64,000 bases of DNA from Arthrobacter pascens (GTDB taxonomy: Bacteria > Actinomycetota > Actinomycetes > Actinomycetales > Micrococcaceae): contig NZ_JAFHKT010000148.1 of the NCBI RefSeq assembly GCF_017052465.1, positions 124,001-188,000 on the forward strand, given 5' to 3'. This document shows, in pieces, positions 23,499-31,115 of this stretch (positions are counted from its first letter, which is position 1; each line of letters starts with the position of its first letter). A program made the position numbers and the translations under genes. The notes beneath the pieces are model-generated. The model was given only the letters and a program-made list of their open reading frames with translations, did no database searches and was not told the origin of the DNA.

Positions 23499-23500
23499 GC

Positions 23501-26146
23501 CTATACCTCGTTCTCGTCGCGGGGCCTCATGGGGATGGACGCCCCGATGAGCACTGGTTGCTGGGCGGCCAGGGCCTTTTCCTCGGCGGTGGCCGGTCGC
23601 ATCTGGCCGCGCTCGTCGGGGACGAAGGTGATGGAGTCGTCCTTCTGGTCAGGGGCGTTGACGAAGGAGCGGAACCGGCGCAGGCGCTCGGGGTCCTTCA
23701 GGGTGTCTGCCCACTCGTCGACGTAGGTGTCTACGTGCTTGGCCATGGCTGCCTCGAGCTCCTCGGCGATGCCCAGGGTGTCGTTCACCACGACGTCCTC
23801 GACGTGCTTGATGCCGCCGTCGAGCTCCTCCTGCCAGCGAGCGGTGCGCTGCAGGCGGTCGGCGGTGCGGATGTAGTACATGAAGTAGCGGTCGATGTAC
23901 TTGATCAGCGTCTCGTCGTCGAGGTCCTTCGCGAGCAGCTCGGCGTGGGCCGGGGTGGCACCGCCGTTGCCGCCGACGTACAGGTTCCAGCCGTCCGCGG
24001 TTGCGATCACGCCGACGTCCTTGCCGCGGGCCTCGGCGCATTCGCGGGCACAGCCGGAGACGCCCATCTTGAGCTTGTGCGGGCTGCGGAGGCCGCGGTA
24101 GCGCAGCTCCAGCTGGATGGCCATGGCCACGGAGTCCTGGACGCCGAAGCGGCACCAGGTGGAACCGACGCACGACTTCACCGTGCGCAGGCTCTTGCCG
24201 TAGGCCTGCCCGGACTCGAAGCCGGCATCCACCAGTTCCTTCCAGATTTCCGGAAGCTGCTCCAGCCGGGCGCCGAACATGTCGATGCGCTGGCCGCCCG
24301 TGATCTTGGTGTACAGGTTGTACTTCTCGGCCACCGCAGCGATGACGCCGAGCTTCTTCGGGGTGATCTCACCGCCGGCGATGCGCGGGACCACCGAGTA
24401 GGTGCCGTCCTTCTGCATGTTGGCCAGCGCGCGGTCGTTGGTGTCCTGCAGGGTGCCGCGGCCGGCGTCGAGGACGTAGGCGCTGTTCTGGCTGGCCAGG
24501 ATGTTGGCGATGGTCGGCTTGCAGATGTCGCAGCCTGCGCCGGTGCCGTACTTGGCCATGATCTCCTCGAAGGAGGTCAGCTCCAGGACGCGGATTGCGT
24601 CGAACAGCTCCTGGCGGGACAGCTCGATGTGCTCGCAGAGCGCCTTGGACACCTCGACGCCGGACTTGGTCAGTTCGGTTTCGAGCAGTTTCTTGAGCAT
24701 CGGCACGCAGGAACCGCAGCTGGTACCGGCGCGGGTGCAGCCCTTCAGCTCGCCCAGTTCCTGGACGGGGGCGTTGCCGTCGCAGGCGCCGCAGCCGTTG
24801 ACGGTGTCGCGGATGGTTCCTGCGGACACGTTGTTGCAGGAACACAGGATGGCGTCGTCCGGCAGTTCGGTGTCCGGGGCGTCGCCGCCGCCGGCCGCCG
24901 AGAGGTACGCGCCGGGCTCGGCCGGAAGCTCACGGCCCAGGAGCGGGCGGAGGCTCGTGTACGGCGTGGCGTCGCCGACGAAGATGCCGCCGAGGAGGGT
25001 CTTCGCATCGTCCGTGGTGACGATCTTCTGGTACACGCCGCGGGCAGGGTCCGCGTACACGATTTCGAGGGCGTGCTCGGTCCTGGCAAAGGCGTCACCG
25101 AAGCTGGCCACGTCCACGCCGGAAAGCTTCAGCTTGGTGGCCGTGTCGAAGCCCGGGAAGGTGGCTTCGCCGCCGTGCAGCCGGTCGGCAACGATTTCGG
25201 CCATGGTGTTGGCGGGGGCCACGAGGCCCAGGCACATGCCGCCGAAGTTCGCGACCTCACCAATCGCCCAGATGCCGGGGACCTGGGTGGAGCAGTCGTC
25301 GTTGATGACCACACCGCCGCGGGGGCCGAGATCGAAGAGGGCGTCCTCACCTTCGGCTGCGCGGAAAAGTTCATCGCGGGGCTTGACGCCGATGGCCACG
25401 ACAACGAGGTCGGCCGCGATGGTGCGACCGTCGGCCATCAGCACGCCGGTGACCTGGCCGTCGTCGTCGGCAAGGATTTCAGACGGGAACACGCCGCCGT
25501 GGACCTCAAAGCCCTTGGCTTCGATCAGGCGGCCCAGCGCCTGGCCGGCGCCTTCGTCGAGCTGGGTGTTCATGAGCCAGGGGGCGCCGTTGATGACGAC
25601 CGGGGTGGCGCCGAGCTGCTCGGTGCCTGCCGCGGATTCCAGGCCCAGCAGGCCGCCACCGATGGTGACGGCGTTGATCTTGCGGCCGAGCTTCTCGGTG
25701 AGTTCTGCGATCGACTTGTTGATCGCCCAGACGTCCTCGAGGGTGCGGTAGACGTGCACATGCTCCGCGCCGGGGATCGGCAGGCGGGCGGCGTCCGAAC
25801 CGGTGGCCACCACGAGTTCGTCGAATTCGTAGGAGTTACCCGCGGCGGTCTCTACGGACTTGCCAGCGTGGTTGATCTTGATGACGCGTTCGCCGGTCTT
25901 CAGGTCCAGGGCGTCGTGGTCCCACATGGAGGCCTTGCCGAGGGTGAGGTCCACATCGCTGTCGGTGAGCGCCTTGCTGAGGGCCACGCGGTCGTAGGGG
26001 AGGTGGGCTTCCTCAGTGAGGACCGTGACATGCCAGCCTTCGAGGCCGCGGGCATGCATTGCGTCCGCAAAACGGTGGGCCGCCGGGCCGCCGCCGGCGA
26101 CGACGATGCGGCGCGGAGTCTCTGTGCTTGAAGTCTGTTCGGTCAC
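23501..26146 (-). CDS. nirB: Assimilatory nitrite reductase [NAD(P)H] large subunit
   Basis: NirB reduces nitrite to ammonium with six electrons from NAD(P)H. The 881 residues have FAD (VVAGGGPAAHRFADAM) and NAD domains and FAD motif VPGIWAIGEVANFGG. A BFD-type [2Fe-2S] segment has CSCNNVSAGTIRD ... CGACDG ... CTRAGTSCGSC. A second cysteine pair is CDIC. The siroheme/[4Fe-4S] domain carries CVGSTWCRFG and SGCARECAEARG. The GTG at 26146 is chosen because GAAAGG lies 7 nt before it; an upstream extension to 26194 lacks a signal. It is first in nirB-cobA-nnaR and divergent from nirD across 291 bp. Confidence 0.96.
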   Translation of the reverse strand: MTEQTSSTETPRRIVVAGGGPAAHRFADAMHARGLEGWHVTVLTEEAHLPYDRVALSKALTDSDVDLTLGKASMWDHDALDLKTGERVIKINHAGKSVETAAGNSYEFDELVVATGSDAARLPIPGAEHVHVYRTLEDVWAINKSIAELTEKLGRKINAVTIGGGLLGLESAAGTEQLGATPVVINGAPWLMNTQLDEGAGQALGRLIEAKGFEVHGGVFPSEILADDDGQVTGVLMADGRTIAADLVVVAIGVKPRDELFRAAEGEDALFDLGPRGGVVINDDCSTQVPGIWAIGEVANFGGMCLGLVAPANTMAEIVADRLHGGEATFPGFDTATKLKLSGVDVASFGDAFARTEHALEIVYADPARGVYQKIVTTDDAKTLLGGIFVGDATPYTSLRPLLGRELPAEPGAYLSAAGGGDAPDTELPDDAILCSCNNVSAGTIRDTVNGCGACDGNAPVQELGELKGCTRAGTSCGSCVPMLKKLLETELTKSGVEVSKALCEHIELSRQELFDAIRVLELTSFEEIMAKYGTGAGCDICKPTIANILASQNSAYVLDAGRGTLQDTNDRALANMQKDGTYSVVPRIAGGEITPKKLGVIAAVAEKYNLYTKITGGQRIDMFGARLEQLPEIWKELVDAGFESGQAYGKSLRTVKSCVGSTWCRFGVQDSVAMAIQLELRYRGLRSPHKLKMGVSGCARECAEARGKDVGVIATADGWNLYVGGNGGATPAHAELLAKDLDDETLIKYIDRYFMYYIRTADRLQRTARWQEELDGGIKHVEDVVVNDTLGIAEELEAAMAKHVDTYVDEWADTLKDPERLRRFRSFVNAPDQKDDSITFVPDERGQMRPATAEEKALAAQQPVLIGASIPMRPRDENEV

Positions 26147-26212
26147 TGTGGGCCTTTCGCATAGGCCGCAGACGGTGCTCTGCAGCTTGTCCATCCAGAC
26201 TAGGCAGGCGCA

Positions 26213-26250
26213 GTTTCGCTTCAGTTTCCCTTATGTTTCGTGAACTTAAC
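26213..26250. promoter_or_regulatory. Array of four GlnR-like half-sites between nirB and nirD
   Basis: On the + strand GTTTC occurs at 26213, 26224 and 26235, and TTAAC at 26246, each exactly 11 nt from the last (5-mer plus 6-nt spacer). Read on the nirB strand this is GTTAA-n6-GAAAC-n6-GAAAC-n6-GAAAC, close to the GlnR consensus gTnAc-n6-GaAAc. A further pair TTCGTGA (26237-26243) / TCACGAA (26258-26264) overlaps it. The array is 67 bp upstream of nirB and 188 bp upstream of nirD. Confidence 0.6.
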
Positions 26251-26437
26251 TTCTGCATCACGAACACATTTCGGAGCAAGTGAGGTGTCTTTTACGTTCC
26301 GGACACATTGACTGCACGCCTCTGAAACACCGGCACCCTAGCTTGGATATACCGCCGAACTGGCGGCTGAAGCAGGCGAAATCGCCTTGCGGGAACCGGC
26401 CTTTCGCCGGGATGCAGGCAAAGGGAGAGGAGCCGAC

Positions 26438-26803
26438 ATGACGGCAACACTGGAACTTGAGGATCTGACCACCGGGTACGCCACTGGCTGGCACCGGGTC
26501 TGCGCCGTGGACGAACTGGAACTCTCCTGGGGAGAGGCGGCACTCATTGCCGGCCGCCAGGTTGCACTGTTCCGCACCGCGCCCGGTGAGGTTTTTGCCG
26601 TGGCCCAGGAAGATCCGGCCACCGGCGCCTTCGTCATGGCGCGCGGCATCCTCGGATCGCGCGGCACGCGGGCCACCATCGCGTCGCCGCTCCACAAAGA
26701 GGTCTACGACCTGGAAACCGGCGAGTGCTTTGGCAACGCCGAACTGCGCCTCGACACCTTCGCCACGCGGATTGCCGACGGTTACGTCGAAATCTCGCTG
26801 TAG
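26438..26803 (+). CDS. nirD: Nitrite reductase small subunit
   Basis: NirD is the small Rieske-fold partner of NirB. The 121 residues contain the family stretch EVFAVAQEDPATGAFVMARG, followed by RGILGSRG, ASPLHKEVYDLETGECF and a C-terminal DGYVEISL. As in other NirD proteins, the Rieske Cys-His cluster ligands are not present. The ATG at 26438 follows GGGAGAGGAGCC, a strong ribosome-binding site; an upstream in-frame start at 26387 adds 17 residues and is less likely. It is transcribed away from nirB, not downstream of it, so the two subunits share a bidirectional control region. It converges with the phosphohexomutase gene 9 nt later. Confidence 0.92.
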   Translation: MTATLELEDLTTGYATGWHRVCAVDELELSWGEAALIAGRQVALFRTAPGEVFAVAQEDPATGAFVMARGILGSRGTRATIASPLHKEVYDLETGECFGNAELRLDTFATRIADGYVEISL

Positions 26804-26812
26804 GTTCAGGCC

Positions 26813-28552
26813 CTACAACCCCAGGGCCTCGCGGACGTCGCCCAGCACCCGGTCCAGGGCTACCCGTGCGGCAGCCCGGGCCCCGGGCAGCTCGGCTGCC
26901 GACCCTACGCTTTGGATGACTTCCAGGTAGCACTTGAGCTTCGGCTCCGTGCCGCTGGGACGGATGATCACCCGGGTGAGGTCGCGCGTGAGGTAGAGGA
27001 GTCCATCCGTCGGCGGCAGTTTGTCGCTGCCTTCGGCGAGGTCGAGGAAGGATTCCACGGCCGAACCGCCGAACGACTCCGGCGGGCTCACGCGGAGCCG
27101 GTTCATCATGGCGTTCAGCAGGCCCAGGTCCGCCACGCGGATGCTCAACTGGTCGCTGGCGTGCAGCCCGTGGACCAGGTACAGCTCGTCCAGCGTGTCA
27201 AAGATGGTCTTGCCGTCCGCTTTGGCGGCTGCCGCGAGCTCGGCGATCAGGACGGCCGCCGAAATGCCGTCCTTGTCCCGGACCAGGTCCGGGGCCACGC
27301 AGTAGCCCAGCGCCTCCTCGTAACCGTAGATCAGGCCAGGCACCCGGGAAATCCATTTGAATCCCGTCAGGGTTTCCTCGTGGGCATAGCCGGCCGCGGC
27401 TGCGATGCGCGAGAGCAGCCGCGAGGAAACAATCGAATTGGCGAACACGCCGTCGTGCGTTTCTTCGGCGGGTGCGGTCAGCCGCGCCACCACGTGCGCG
27501 CCCAGCAGCACCCCCAGTTCATCGCCCCGCAGCATCCGCCACGCGCCCGTGTCCGGATCCTTCGCCGCCACTGCGGCACGGTCGGCGTCCGGGTCATTGG
27601 CCAGGACGATATCCGCATCAGCACGCGCGGCCGCCGCGAGGGCAAGGTCAAGGGCGCCCGGCTCCTCGGGGTTGGGGAAACTCACGGTGGGGAAGTCCGG
27701 GTCCGGCTGGGACTGTTCGCTGACGAGCGTGACGTCGGTGAAGCCTGCCGCCTGGAGTACGGCAACTGCGGTGTCCCCGCCCACTCCGTGCATGGGCGTG
27801 AGGACGATCTTGAGGTCGCGGGCCGGAAAGAGGTCTGCCTTGGCCAGGGCGGCGGTGGCTGCCTCGTAGTCTGAGGTGATGCCGGTTTCGAGAACACCCC
27901 AACCGTCCTCGGCCAGGCTGATGGAATCCACGGCCGGCGCCTTGTCGATCTCTGCCGCGATCAGGGCGTCGTATGGCGCCACGATCTGCGCGCCGCGGCC
28001 GCTTTCCTCCACCGCGTGGCGGCCCAGGTACACCTTGTAGCCGTTGTCCTGCGGCGGGTTGTGGCTGGCGGTGACCATCACTCCGCCGTCGCACTCCAGT
28101 GCGCGCACCGCGTAGGCAAGCAGCGGAGTGGGCAGCGCGGCAGGCATCAGCAGGGTGTCGATACCGGCCGCGGTGAAGACGGCGGCAGTCTCCTGCGCGA
28201 AGATGTCCGAGTTGTACCGGGCATCGAAGCCGACGACGGCGCGTGGCCGGGTTCCCGGTGAGGCCTTCTCAACCGCCTGGACCAGGAAGCTCGCGAAACC
28301 TGCCGCTGCGCGGCGGACCACCACCCGGTTCATCCGGTTGGGTCCCGGGCCGAGGGGAGCCCGGAGGCCGGCCGTGCCGAACTGCAGCGTGCCGCTGAAG
28401 CTGTCCTGCAGCTGCTGGAGGGCTGACGGAGTGCCGGCTTCTGCGAGGGATACGAGCTCGGTCAGGGACGCGGAGGTGGCGGGATCCGGGTCCAGGTCAG
28501 CCCAGGCGCGGGCATCACTGAACAGCTGGGAGTCGGCATCGGGGGACATCAT
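26813..28552 (-). CDS. Phosphohexomutase (phosphoglucomutase/phosphomannomutase family)
   Basis: This alpha-D-phosphohexomutase interconverts hexose- (or pentose-) 1- and 6-phosphates. The phosphoserine loop MVTASHNPPQDNGYKVY, the metal-binding loop ANDPDADRAAVA, the sugar-binding loop EALGYC and the C-terminal phosphate loop RPSGTEPKLKCY are all present. The ATG at 28552 gives 579 residues; a TTG at 28597 would extend it but lies inside a tandem duplication and lacks a ribosome-binding site. It follows punA on the same strand, 96 bp apart, as pmmB follows deoD in Mycobacterium. A phosphopentomutase role in nucleoside salvage is therefore possible. Confidence 0.9.
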   Translation of the reverse strand: MMSPDADSQLFSDARAWADLDPDPATSASLTELVSLAEAGTPSALQQLQDSFSGTLQFGTAGLRAPLGPGPNRMNRVVVRRAAAGFASFLVQAVEKASPGTRPRAVVGFDARYNSDIFAQETAAVFTAAGIDTLLMPAALPTPLLAYAVRALECDGGVMVTASHNPPQDNGYKVYLGRHAVEESGRGAQIVAPYDALIAAEIDKAPAVDSISLAEDGWGVLETGITSDYEAATAALAKADLFPARDLKIVLTPMHGVGGDTAVAVLQAAGFTDVTLVSEQSQPDPDFPTVSFPNPEEPGALDLALAAAARADADIVLANDPDADRAAVAAKDPDTGAWRMLRGDELGVLLGAHVVARLTAPAEETHDGVFANSIVSSRLLSRIAAAAGYAHEETLTGFKWISRVPGLIYGYEEALGYCVAPDLVRDKDGISAAVLIAELAAAAKADGKTIFDTLDELYLVHGLHASDQLSIRVADLGLLNAMMNRLRVSPPESFGGSAVESFLDLAEGSDKLPPTDGLLYLTRDLTRVIIRPSGTEPKLKCYLEVIQSVGSAAELPGARAAARVALDRVLGDVREALGL

Positions 28553-28580
28553 AGGATCCAAACTATCGTCAAAGCTGGGC

Positions 28581-28650
28581 GGAGCCGTGCCGGACAAGCC
28601 AGCCGTGCCCGTATCGGAGCCGTGCCGGACAAGCCAGCCGTGCCCGTATC
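28581..28650. repeat. Perfect 35-bp tandem duplication
   Basis: Bases 28581-28615 and 28616-28650 are identical. The repeat fills most of the gap between punA and the phosphohexomutase gene, and its last two bases lie within the punA stop codon. Each unit itself contains two related GCCGTGCC segments. Confidence 0.9.
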
Positions 28651-29467
28651 AGAGCCTGGCGATGATTTCGGCCAGGAGCTTGGAGATGCGCGGCCCGGCG
28701 GCGTGGCCGGCCTCGAGCACTTCCTGGTGGCTGAGCGGCACCGGGCTGATGCCTGCGGCAAGGTTGGTCACAAGCGAGATGCCAAAGACCTCCATGCCCG
28801 CGTGCCGTGCCGCGATGGCCTCCAGTGCGGTGGACATGCCAACGAGGTCCGCGCCGATGCGTTTGGCGTACTGCACCTCGGCAGGGGTCTCGTAGTGCGG
28901 GCCGGTGAACTGCGCGTACACGCCTTCGTCGAGGGACGGGTCCACTTCCCGCGCGAGGCCCCGGATCCGGGCCGAGTACAGGTCGGTCAGGTCCACGAAC
29001 GTGGCGCCTTCCAGCGGTGAGGTCGCCGTGAGGTTGATGTGGTCCTTGATCAGGACCGGCGTCCCCGGCGCCCAGTTCTCATTGAGTCCGCCGCAACCGT
29101 TGGTGACCACCAGCGTCCTGCAGCCCGCGGCCGCCGCGGTGCGCACACCGTGGACCACGGCGCGGACTCCTTTGCCCTCGTAGTAGTGCGTGCGGGCGCC
29201 GAGAACCAGCGCGCGCTTGCCTTCCCTCGTCAGCACCGAACGGATGGTGCCCACATGGCCCTCCACGGCAGGGGCGGAAAAGCCCGGCACGTCGGAGGCC
29301 GCCAGGGTTGCCACGGTCTCGCCGATCAGGTCGGCGGCCTCGCCCCAGCCGGAGCCGAGGACCAGGGCGATGTCATGCGATTCAACGCCGGTTTTTGCCG
29401 CGACGTAGTCGGCTGCGGTCCGGGCGGCCTCGAACGGGTCAGTGTTCAGGAATTCTGCGTTACTCAC
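28649..29467 (-). CDS. punA: Purine nucleoside phosphorylase
   Basis: The enzyme splits purine nucleosides with phosphate to a base and (deoxy)ribose-1-phosphate. The 272-residue length and motifs are of the trimeric PNP class: LVLGSGWGEAADLI, EGHVGTIRSVL, GARTHYYEGKGVRAVVHGVR, LVVTNGCGGLNENW, YAQFTGPHYETPAEVQ, GADLVGMSTALEAIAARHAG and VTNLAAGIS. It starts at an ATG and is divergent from lpdA across 141 bp. With the phosphohexomutase downstream and deoC elsewhere in the window it forms a nucleoside salvage set. Confidence 0.95.
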   Translation of the reverse strand: MSNAEFLNTDPFEAARTAADYVAAKTGVESHDIALVLGSGWGEAADLIGETVATLAASDVPGFSAPAVEGHVGTIRSVLTREGKRALVLGARTHYYEGKGVRAVVHGVRTAAAAGCRTLVVTNGCGGLNENWAPGTPVLIKDHINLTATSPLEGATFVDLTDLYSARIRGLAREVDPSLDEGVYAQFTGPHYETPAEVQYAKRIGADLVGMSTALEAIAARHAGMEVFGISLVTNLAAGISPVPLSHQEVLEAGHAAGPRISKLLAEIIARL

Positions 29468-29608
29468 TGGTACAAGCTACCGTGCGGCGGCGCCGGTGCA
29501 CAGCGCCAAGGGCAGCCGCCGGGGGCGTGCCGGGGACCCGGCCGCCCCGCTGTTTCCTGGCGGTGGTTTGTTGGTGGTGCGGCAGCCAATGGGCGAGAAT
29601 GGTTGATT

Positions 29609-31024
29609 GTGACTATGCATCCTGATTTCAGCGCACCCCGAATCGCAATTCTCGGCGGAGGTCCGGGCGGGTACGAGGCCGCCATGGTTGCCGCCCACCT
29701 GGGGGCCAAGGTCACCATCATCGAGCGCGCCGGCCTCGGCGGATCCGCCGTGCTGACCGACGTCGTGCCCTCCAAGACGCTGATTGCGACGGCGGACCTC
29801 ATGACCCGCGTGGGCGAGGCGGGGGAGCTGGGCGTCAAACTCGACGTCGACGGCGGCGACTCCGTACCGGTGATGCGCGCCGACCTCAAGCACATCAACG
29901 ACCGCCTTCTGGGCCTGGCACGCCAGCAGTCCCGTGACATCACTGCCGGCCTGGAGCAGCAGGACGTCCGCATCCTGATCGGTTCGGGCAAGTTGGTCGA
30001 CAACCGCACCATCGAGGTCCAGACAGCCGACGGCACGGAAACGGTCGAAGCCGATGCGATCCTGCTGACCGTCGGTGCGCACCCGCGCGAGCTGCCCACC
30101 GCCCGCCCCGACGGGGAACGCATCCTGAACTGGGCGCAGATCTACAACCTGGATGAGCTGCCCGAAGAGCTCATTGTGGTTGGTTCCGGTGTGACCGGCG
30201 CCGAATTCGCCTCCGCCTACAACGGCCTCGGTTCGAAGGTCACCCTGATTTCCAGCCGGGACCGTGTGCTTCCCGGCTCTGACACTGACGCCGCGGAGGT
30301 GCTGGAAGAGGTGTTCGAGCGCCGCGGCGTGAAGGTCCTGTCGCGCGCACGCGCCGAAGCCGTGGAGCGCACCCGGGACGGCGTGGTGGTCACCCTCGGG
30401 GACGGCACCAAGGTCACCGGCAGCCACTGCCTGGTCTGCGTGGGTTCCATCCCGAACACCGCCGGAATCGGCCTCGAAGAGGCCGGCGTTGCGCTCACCG
30501 AGAGCGGTCACATCAAGGTCGACGGCGTTTCCCGCACCACCGCGCCCAACATCTACGCGGCCGGCGACTGCACCGGCGTCCTCGCGCTGGCCTCGGTCGC
30601 CGCAATGCAGGGCCGAATCGCCATTGCGCACTTCCTGGGCGACAGCGTCACGCCCATCAAGCTGCACCAGGTGGCGTCCAACATCTTCACGTCACCCGAA
30701 ATCGCGTCCGTGGGTGTGTCCGAGGCCGAGATCGAGTCGGGCAAGTACCAGGGAGACATCATCAAGCTCTCGCTGAAGAGCAATGCCCGCGCCAAGATGC
30801 GCAACGTCAAGGACGGCTTCGTCAAGATCTTCGCCCGCAAGGGGTCGGGCACCGTGATCGGCGGCGTGGTGGTGGGTCCGAACGCCTCCGAGCTGATCTT
30901 CGCCATTGCCATCGCAGTGAAGCAGAAACTGCACGTCGACGACGTCGCCAGCACCTTCACCGTCTACCCGTCGCTCAGCGGTTCGATCTCCGAAGCAGCC
31001 AGGCGCCTGCACGTCCACATCTAG
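29609..31024 (+). CDS. lpdA: NAD(P)H-quinone dehydrogenase, LpdA type (disulfide-less lipoamide dehydrogenase homologue)
   Basis: This flavoprotein of the pyridine nucleotide-disulfide family has FAD motif IAILGGGPGGYEA near residue 12, NAD motif VVGSGVTGAEFASAY, NIYAAGDCTGVLALASVA and a dimerisation domain ending VYPSLSGSISEAARRLHV. Where lipoamide dehydrogenases have the redox pair CLNVGC, this reads GGSAVLTDVVPSK, so the disulfide is missing, as in mycobacterial LpdA (Rv3303c), a quinone reductase. The GTG at 29609 is chosen; an ATG two codons on is the alternative, and the ribosome-binding site is weak for both. Open frame upstream is antisense to punA and is not coding. Linkage to punA and the mutase matches Mycobacterium. 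Confidence 0.88.
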   Translation: MTMHPDFSAPRIAILGGGPGGYEAAMVAAHLGAKVTIIERAGLGGSAVLTDVVPSKTLIATADLMTRVGEAGELGVKLDVDGGDSVPVMRADLKHINDRLLGLARQQSRDITAGLEQQDVRILIGSGKLVDNRTIEVQTADGTETVEADAILLTVGAHPRELPTARPDGERILNWAQIYNLDELPEELIVVGSGVTGAEFASAYNGLGSKVTLISSRDRVLPGSDTDAAEVLEEVFERRGVKVLSRARAEAVERTRDGVVVTLGDGTKVTGSHCLVCVGSIPNTAGIGLEEAGVALTESGHIKVDGVSRTTAPNIYAAGDCTGVLALASVAAMQGRIAIAHFLGDSVTPIKLHQVASNIFTSPEIASVGVSEAEIESGKYQGDIIKLSLKSNARAKMRNVKDGFVKIFARKGSGTVIGGVVVGPNASELIFAIAIAVKQKLHVDDVASTFTVYPSLSGSISEAARRLHVHI

Positions 31025-31047
31025 GGGTAATCGCTGGTCGAGCTGGA

Positions 31048-31097
31048 TTTCGACAGGCTCAATCACCGGCCCTTTCGATAGGCTCAATCACCGGCCC
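31048..31097. repeat. Two tandem 25-bp REP-like units
   Basis: Bases 31048-31072 and 31073-31097 differ only at one position (core TTTCGACAGGCTCAA versus TTTCGATAGGCTCAA, then TCACCGGCCC). They lie between the convergent lpdA and BFD-oxidoreductase genes. The same core is in accE (51300) and, altered, after prs (2161). Confidence 0.75.
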
Positions 31098-31115
31098 GTT
31101 CAGCGCTGTCAGGTT

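Noticed and set aside
23558..26131. An 857-codon open frame antisense to nirB
   Set aside because: It lies wholly opposite a gene with clear nitrite reductase motifs; its protein is a Gly/Val/Ala/Asp-rich shadow of high third-position GC with no recognisable domain.
29039..29608. A 190-codon N-terminal extension of lpdA
   Set aside because: It is antisense to punA, and the FAD-binding motif of the family begins about a dozen residues after 29609.
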